The position numbers and the translations under genes are program-made. DNA of 51,085 nt from contig QCKG01000013.1 in the NCBI GenBank assembly GCA_003215535.1, positions 1-51,085 on the forward strand. The letters run 5' to 3'. This stretch comes from Prochlorococcus sp. AG-409-L18. Its GTDB lineage: Bacteria > Cyanobacteriota > Cyanobacteriia > PCC-6307 > Cyanobiaceae. Below the pieces are notes generated by a model that searched no databases, was not told the origin of the DNA, and saw nothing but the letters and a program-made list of their open reading frames with translations. This document shows, piece after piece, positions 47,014 to 51,085 of this stretch (position 1 is its first letter; every line of letters begins with the position of its first letter).

Positions 47014-48102
47014 TTAATTAGTAACAGATAATTTAAATTGAGAAAGATCAGAATCCTCGCTGCGCTCAAATACTTTGCAGAAAGTCTTGATTACACGGTC
47101 TCCAGAGTCGATTTGCTCCAATGGGTCTTTTCTTAGTCGATGTCTTAGAGAACATGAAATCACACGGGCCACATCATCTTCGGAGACCTCTGGGCGATCT
47201 TCAAATGCTGCCAAGGCTCTTGCTGCTCTATTTGTGACAATATCACCTCGTAAACCATCTACATCTAATTCACCACATACTGCTGAGATTCTTAGCCTTA
47301 ATTCGTCATCTACCTTTACTTGGTCGAGCAATTGTTGGGCCTTGATAACTTTCGTTTGGAGAGCACATTGCTTCTCTTCTGAGGATATAGCAAATGAGTC
47401 TGGATCATTATCGAAGGCAGTTCTTTGATCAACAACTTGTACACGAAGGCTGGCATCTCTAACGGTACGAACCTCAACACTCATTCCAAAACGGTCAAGA
47501 AGTTGTGGACGCAATTCTCCTTCTTCTGGATTGCCGGATCCAATTAATACAAATCTTGCAGGGTGCCTGACTGATACGCCTTCTCTTTCTACTGTGTTCC
47601 AGCCAGAAGCGGCCGAATCAAGTAAGACATCAACAAGATGGTCATCTAGAAGATTTACTTCGTCTACATACAGCAAGCCCCTGTTGGCTTTGGCTAGCAG
47701 ACCCGGTTCAAAAGCTCTAACTCCTTCACTTAGAGCTTTTTCAATGTCAATTGTCCCGCAAAGTCTGTCTTCGGTAGCTCCAAGTGGAAGGTCAACCATT
47801 GGAACTTGTTTTTCTTCTTTCTCTAGGTTTTCGCCTCTGTCAATACGTTGACGTACATCAGCGCTTTGAAGATCTGGATCTGTGGGTGAGCTGTTGTAAG
47901 GATCACCAGCGACGATTTCAATTCCTGGTAGAAGGTCTGCAAGAGCTCGAATTGTGGTGGATTTGCCAGTTCCACGATCACCCATGATCATCACCCCCCC
48001 AATGCGTGGATCGATGACATTTAGGAGTAGGGCTAACTTCATCTCTTCTTGGCCTATGACGGCAGTGAAGGGGAAGACCCTGCGCTTCCTGGTTGAACTC
48101 AC
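47014..48102 (-). CDS. chlI: Magnesium chelatase subunit ChlI
   Basis: AAA+ motor of the magnesium chelatase that inserts Mg2+ into protoporphyrin IX. Walker [10 protein letters not shown], Walker [17 protein letters not shown], sensor 1 and arginine-finger region [19 protein letters not shown]. 362 residues, usual length. ATG start; likely operon with ruvC. Confidence 0.98.
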   Translation of the reverse strand: MSSTRKRRVFPFTAVIGQEEMKLALLLNVIDPRIGGVMIMGDRGTGKSTTIRALADLLPGIEIVAGDPYNSSPTDPDLQSADVRQRIDRGENLEKEEKQVPMVDLPLGATEDRLCGTIDIEKALSEGVRAFEPGLLAKANRGLLYVDEVNLLDDHLVDVLLDSAASGWNTVEREGVSVRHPARFVLIGSGNPEEGELRPQLLDRFGMSVEVRTVRDASLRVQVVDQRTAFDNDPDSFAISSEEKQCALQTKVIKAQQLLDQVKVDDELRLRISAVCGELDVDGLRGDIVTNRAARALAAFEDRPEVSEDDVARVISCSLRHRLRKDPLEQIDSGDRVIKTFCKVFERSEDSDLSQFKLSVTN

Positions 48103-48473
48103 GAGCTGACGTTTGGTGTTGATTTGGATTGTTTCATAACTAGGTCTTTAAGGACCCTGCAACTTTGGTTAGGAAAAACAATTTAATGACACTTTTTAGT
48201 GGTCTTTAGCCCATAGAACACAGCCATGGCCATTCCATCAATAGATCATGAAAAAATGAGTTGAGAGTTGGAGAAGTGTTTGTGTGACTTGAAGCAGCAG
48301 CTTATAAGAATCTGCTAATCCTGAGTCTGATCTGGCTCCAAAGGCAAGATTGGTGTTCTGATTTAGGCGACTGAGGACTTTGAGTCATCATTCGGTGGTC
48401 GTAATGGACTGAAGTAACTTTCTGAAATTATTTCTTGAAATCTTTGCTTGATTTTCGAGAAAAAACTCTTTAC
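48103..48473. other. Gap between chlI and the serine hydrolase
   Basis: 371 nt with no supported gene. A 29-codon minus-strand frame (48305 region to 48391, beginning MMTQSPQSPKSEHQS) looks coding-like but has no family match and no ribosome binding site. It must contain the chlI promoter. Confidence 0.5.
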
Positions 48474-49592
48474 TTAGTTTGTAGATGAAGGATTTGCTCT
48501 TAGGACTGGAGCCATGGCAGCTGCCATGGCTCGAATGAGTTCAGGAGACCGAGGATCATTAAATGGACCTTTTACTATGAATCCAGCGACAGCTCTTTTG
48601 GTATTGGGTAATTCGATCAATCCTGCATCTGAATAAGCTATTCCAATGTCTCCTGTTTTGTTGTAGATGCGATAACCCTTGATCAAAAGCCTGTAGTCGG
48701 GGTCTCCTTGACTAGCGCCTCCAAGACCTTTTAAAAGTCCTCCTGGGAGCAATCTGTTACTTGTTGAAGTGCTCATCACTTCTCTAAAGAGATCTCTTGA
48801 GCGGTTACTAAGAACATTCCCTGAGTCCACAATTGCAATAATTCGGGTTAAATCTTTTGTACTAGTTGTGTTTGTACCTTTAAGGTCAGGTAACCAGTTT
48901 TTTATTGAAGTAGAAGTAAGCCCTAAGGCCTTGAATTGTTCATTCAAGATCTGTATTCCTCCTATTCTTTGAATTAGAAGATTGGTTGCTGTATTGTCAC
49001 TAATTCTGATCATTTCTATTGCTACTTCGTGGGTTGGAAAGGTTTTCCCAATAGGTTGATATGCCATCCAGCCTGCACCGCTTCCTATTACTTCTTCATT
49101 TAGTTTGAGTTTTTCATCCCAACGCAGTTGGCCTGCATCAACCATTTGAAGAGCTACTACTAATATTGCTGTTTTAATAGAGCTAGCTGCAGGCAAAAGT
49201 CGATTGGGAGCAAGTTCGGCATATTGATCGTCATCCAGTAAATACAAGAAAGCACTTGCTTCTAAGTCTCTATGCTTTGCCGCTAGGATCTCCCATCGAT
49301 TGCTTAATTCTGAGATCTCTTTTTGATTGCTTAGAGATTTCTTAAGAAAGAACTTTTTAGTCAAAGTAGATGTACTTTTTCTATTTTGGGTTTGGGCTTT
49401 ATTCAGGCCTGATTCCTTAGAAGTGAAAATATTTGGGAGGATTTCCTTGCCTTGTAATCTTCTCATGGCAAATATTTTTAAGGTAGTTCCCGTTAAAACT
49501 CCAAGTCCTATCCCTGCAATCAAAAGGTGAAGGAAAATCCTCAAAGGATTAGTTTTTTTTGTGGTTTTATTTGAAGGACGAATGTTGGTCAA
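48474..49592 (-). CDS. Class A beta-lactamase-fold serine hydrolase
   Basis: 372 residues: one N-terminal membrane helix (LRIFLHLLIAGIGLGVLTGT), a low-complexity linker, and a domain with all three class A-like motifs: SxxK (S137-K140), SDN (198-200) and KTG (312-314). The deacylating Glu (E166 in class A numbering) has no clear equivalent: that region reads NWLPDLKGTNTTS. It is thus more likely a peptidoglycan-related or other serine hydrolase than a working beta-lactamase. Confidence 0.88.
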   Translation of the reverse strand: MTNIRPSNKTTKKTNPLRIFLHLLIAGIGLGVLTGTTLKIFAMRRLQGKEILPNIFTSKESGLNKAQTQNRKSTSTLTKKFFLKKSLSNQKEISELSNRWEILAAKHRDLEASAFLYLLDDDQYAELAPNRLLPAASSIKTAILVVALQMVDAGQLRWDEKLKLNEEVIGSGAGWMAYQPIGKTFPTHEVAIEMIRISDNTATNLLIQRIGGIQILNEQFKALGLTSTSIKNWLPDLKGTNTTSTKDLTRIIAIVDSGNVLSNRSRDLFREVMSTSTSNRLLPGGLLKGLGGASQGDPDYRLLIKGYRIYNKTGDIGIAYSDAGLIELPNTKRAVAGFIVKGPFNDPRSPELIRAMAAAMAPVLRANPSSTN

Positions 49593-49620
49593 GGAGTAGT
49601 AAGCCCGAGATCGAAAAAGG

Positions 49621-50367
49621 TTAAGAGTGGCTTGTTTTGATTGCCCAGCGAATTTGTCTCAAAATACCTCGTATCATTGCAACTTCCTCTGGGCGAATTT
49701 CAGCTCTTTGAAGTAAACCTCTTATTTTTGTCATGCGTGCTTCAGCTGTGTGATCAAGTAGGAAGCCAACTCTAAGTAATAGCTCTTTAGTCTCTTCAAG
49801 GCATTCATTTAGTTCAACGGGTGAAGCGGGCTGATGAGACAGTTTGTCTTTTGGGTTTGAGGTGCTGAAATCCCTTTGGGATCGATTTAATTCATGCAGT
49901 ACCACCGCAACAGCATGGGAAAGGTTTAGAGATGGATATTGAGGTGAGGTTTCAATTGTGATCACCTTTTGGGCAAGCAGTAGCTCTTGGTTGGTCAAGC
50001 CCCTATCTTCTCTGCCAAAAACGAGGGCAACAGGAGATTCTTTTGAAGTATTGATCAACCAGGGCAAAGCTTCTTCGGGGTGGTTAAGGGGGATTGTTCC
50101 ATGATCAATTCGTCCACAAGTTGCAATGACTCTTCTGCAATCAGAAATGGCATCAAGTAGACAAGAAAAAGTTTCTGCAGCTTTTAGGAATTTTGCCCCT
50201 CGAACGGCCATCCTCTTCGCTTCCGGATCATCAGGGTCACATCTAGGAGCAACTAGGCGAAGTTCATCTACTCCGAAATTTTCACATAACCTTGCTACGC
50301 TGCCCAGATTTAATGCTCCAGCAGGTTCTACAAGTATTACTTTTATTGCTATTGGTTTTGCCCTCAA
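49621..50367 (-). CDS. trmJ: TrmJ-like tRNA 2'-O-methyltransferase (SPOUT)
   Basis: RNA ribose methyltransferase of the SpoU/TrmH superfamily; the length (248) and the N-terminal EPAGALNLGSVARLCENFG together with ALVFGREDRGLTNQEL fit TrmJ, which modifies position 32 of tRNA. A C-terminal helical extension is present. Start TTG, right after the cytM stop. Confidence 0.88.
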   Translation of the reverse strand: MRAKPIAIKVILVEPAGALNLGSVARLCENFGVDELRLVAPRCDPDDPEAKRMAVRGAKFLKAAETFSCLLDAISDCRRVIATCGRIDHGTIPLNHPEEALPWLINTSKESPVALVFGREDRGLTNQELLLAQKVITIETSPQYPSLNLSHAVAVVLHELNRSQRDFSTSNPKDKLSHQPASPVELNECLEETKELLLRVGFLLDHTAEARMTKIRGLLQRAEIRPEEVAMIRGILRQIRWAIKTSHS

Positions 50368-50369
50368 AA

Positions 50370-50783
50370 TCAGCTTAAGGAATTGAGGTGGGCAAGCAAA
50401 TCAGCCATGGCTTGTGGTTCCATTTCAAAGCTTGGCATAGGAGGTGTAAGTCCATTTACTACCTGTTTGATTATTTGCTTATCACTTAGCCGATAAGTAA
50501 TGTCATTCAAATTTGGGCCTACAAGCCCTTGAGCGTTGATTCCGTGACAGCCGACACAGTTCATTCTAAACAGTTGTTCACCTTTTTCGGACGAGCCATT
50601 GAGGCTCAAAGTGGCTTTTATGTAAGGATCTGTTTGAGAAACTTGCAGAATCCATAGGACAAATAGGATGGAAGCTGCTGCTGCAAAAATCACCAAAGCT
50701 CTAATGAGCCCGCTTCTGTTTTGAGGCTTGCTTGCAGCATTTGTTGGCTGACTCGTCACAGAAGGATCTAGGGCATGAAACAA
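50370..50783 (-). CDS. cytM: Cytochrome cM, membrane-anchored
   Basis: c-type cytochrome with haem-binding C76-x-x-C79-H80 (CVGCHG) and likely axial Met in PPMPSF (M116). A single N-terminal membrane helix (about 28-47) anchors it. [13 protein letters not shown] is typical of CytM, a cyanobacterial cytochrome linked to shifting electron flow between photosynthesis and respiration. 137 residues. ATG start. It is divergent from petG, 32 nt between starts. Confidence 0.9.
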   Translation of the reverse strand: MFHALDPSVTSQPTNAASKPQNRSGLIRALVIFAAAASILFVLWILQVSQTDPYIKATLSLNGSSEKGEQLFRMNCVGCHGINAQGLVGPNLNDITYRLSDKQIIKQVVNGLTPPMPSFEMEPQAMADLLAHLNSLS

Positions 50784-50815
50784 TTGTGCTTAATACTCTC
50801 AGCTTGTGCGAGAAA

Positions 50816-50929
50816 ATGATTGAACCTCTTCTTTGTGGAATTGTTTTGGGGCTTGTCCCAATAACTATTCTTGGACTTTTTGTCGCGGCATGGAATCAAT
50901 ATCGTCGAGATAGTCCTTTGGAGGGCTGA
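50816..50929 (+). CDS. petG: Cytochrome b6f complex subunit PetG (37 aa)
   Basis: Single-span subunit required for b6f stability. [20 protein letters not shown] followed by [17 protein letters not shown] is a standard PetG at its usual 37 residues. ATG 50816; the longer frame upstream is not used. Its 3' 65 nt are antisense to the 3' end of rsmD. Confidence 0.96.
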   Translation: MIEPLLCGIVLGLVPITILGLFVAAWNQYRRDSPLEG

Positions 50930-51085
50930 TAAAGAGAAGGGCAGTGTTCCCATAAAGTCGCTGATCTTGAGGTGCCCACATGGGGTGAGGAGGCTCAATT
51001 GATTCTGAAGCATATTCGCAAATCACAATTGAACTTTTCTTTAGCCATTTACCACTAAGAAGCTTTGCTAGTACTAATGAATAAA
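50865..51085 (-). CDS. rsmD: 16S rRNA (guanine966-N2)-methyltransferase, 3' end
   Basis: Partial: only the C-terminal ~73 residues lie in the window, the rest is beyond the right edge. [20 protein letters not shown] and [12 protein letters not shown] match the C-terminus of RsmD. The protein continues about 20 residues past the usual end ([19 protein letters not shown]), and that tail is encoded antisense to petG. Confidence 0.82.
   Translation of the reverse strand, partial: YSLVLAKLLSGKWLKKSSIVICEYASESIEPPHPMWAPQDQRLYGNTALLFISPPKDYLDDIDSMPRQKVQE

Noticed and set aside
48103-48473. tRNA or known small RNA in the gap before chlI
   Set aside because: No cloverleaf, T-loop consensus or known cyanobacterial RNA motif could be found by eye.
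48474-49592. Antibiotic-resistance beta-lactamase
   Set aside because: The fold motifs are present but the deacylating Glu is not evident, and the chromosomal context is core.

Overview
This is a stretch of AT-rich chromosome from a marine picocyanobacterium, almost certainly a low-light-adapted Prochlorococcus. That placement is inference from gene content and protein style: psbD/psbC with a 17-nt overlap and a GTG start for psbC, ycf4, ycf39, petM, petG, cytochrome cM, chlI, an NTRC-type thioredoxin reductase, a three-part pntA1-pntA2-pntB, a high-light-inducible (Hli) protein, very short intergenic gaps and many short lineage-specific ORFs. I found no tRNA, rRNA, IS element or CRISPR array.

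Layout. 0.4-10.4 kb: housekeeping genes (ychF, an HlyD-type adaptor, polA, cysS, an NSS-family Na+ symporter, dxr, a thioredoxin-fold [2Fe-2S] protein). 10.4-14.4 kb, minus strand: the proton-translocating transhydrogenase operon pntA1-pntA2-pntB, followed by a YheT-like hydrolase whose start overlaps the pntB end; a perfect 34-nt palindrome sits at that junction. 14.5-18.6 kb, plus strand: a conserved unknown, a superfamily II helicase, a small unknown and NTRC. 18.6-21.8 kb, minus strand: infA, a small unknown, ycf39, petM and trm1. 21.8-23.3 kb: an alpha/beta hydrolase broken by a run of nine G, then ilvN. 23.3-27.2 kb: a lipoprotein cyclophilin and ycf4 diverge from psbD-psbC, which ends in a strong terminator. 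27.3-31.4 kb: maf, then a tightly coupled run of a small conserved protein, cobQ, a plant-type ferredoxin and a GT2 glycosyltransferase.

31.4-36.4 kb is the accessory part: about 5 kb of very AT-rich DNA holding an orphan N-terminal piece of NdhF, an Hli protein and about ten tiny proteins, mostly single-membrane-span or charged, plus several strong inverted repeats. It looks like a small-gene island. 36.4-43.7 kb holds a PfkB kinase, a DUF2834 protein, an MFS transporter back-to-back with a DUF1400 alpha/beta hydrolase, and a peptide-type ABC permease plus binding protein without the rest of the transporter. 43.7-51.1 kb is core again: hom, a sufE-like gene, 5-formyltetrahydrofolate cyclo-ligase, ruvC, chlI, a beta-lactamase-fold serine hydrolase, a TrmJ-like methyltransferase, cytochrome cM, petG and the 3' end of rsmD, which runs antisense into petG.

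Functionally the window mixes photosynthetic electron transport (psbD, psbC, ycf4, ycf39, petM, petG, cytM, hli), redox supply (pntAB, NTRC, ferredoxin) and cofactor synthesis (chlI, cobQ, dxr). I did not find a clear, complete undescribed system. The best leads are the small-gene island with its hairpins, the micro-ORF at 32917-33000 with a near-perfect ribosome binding site, the G9 frameshift, the palindrome at the pntB end, and two genes (helicase, trm1) whose conserved N-termini lie upstream of any standard start codon.
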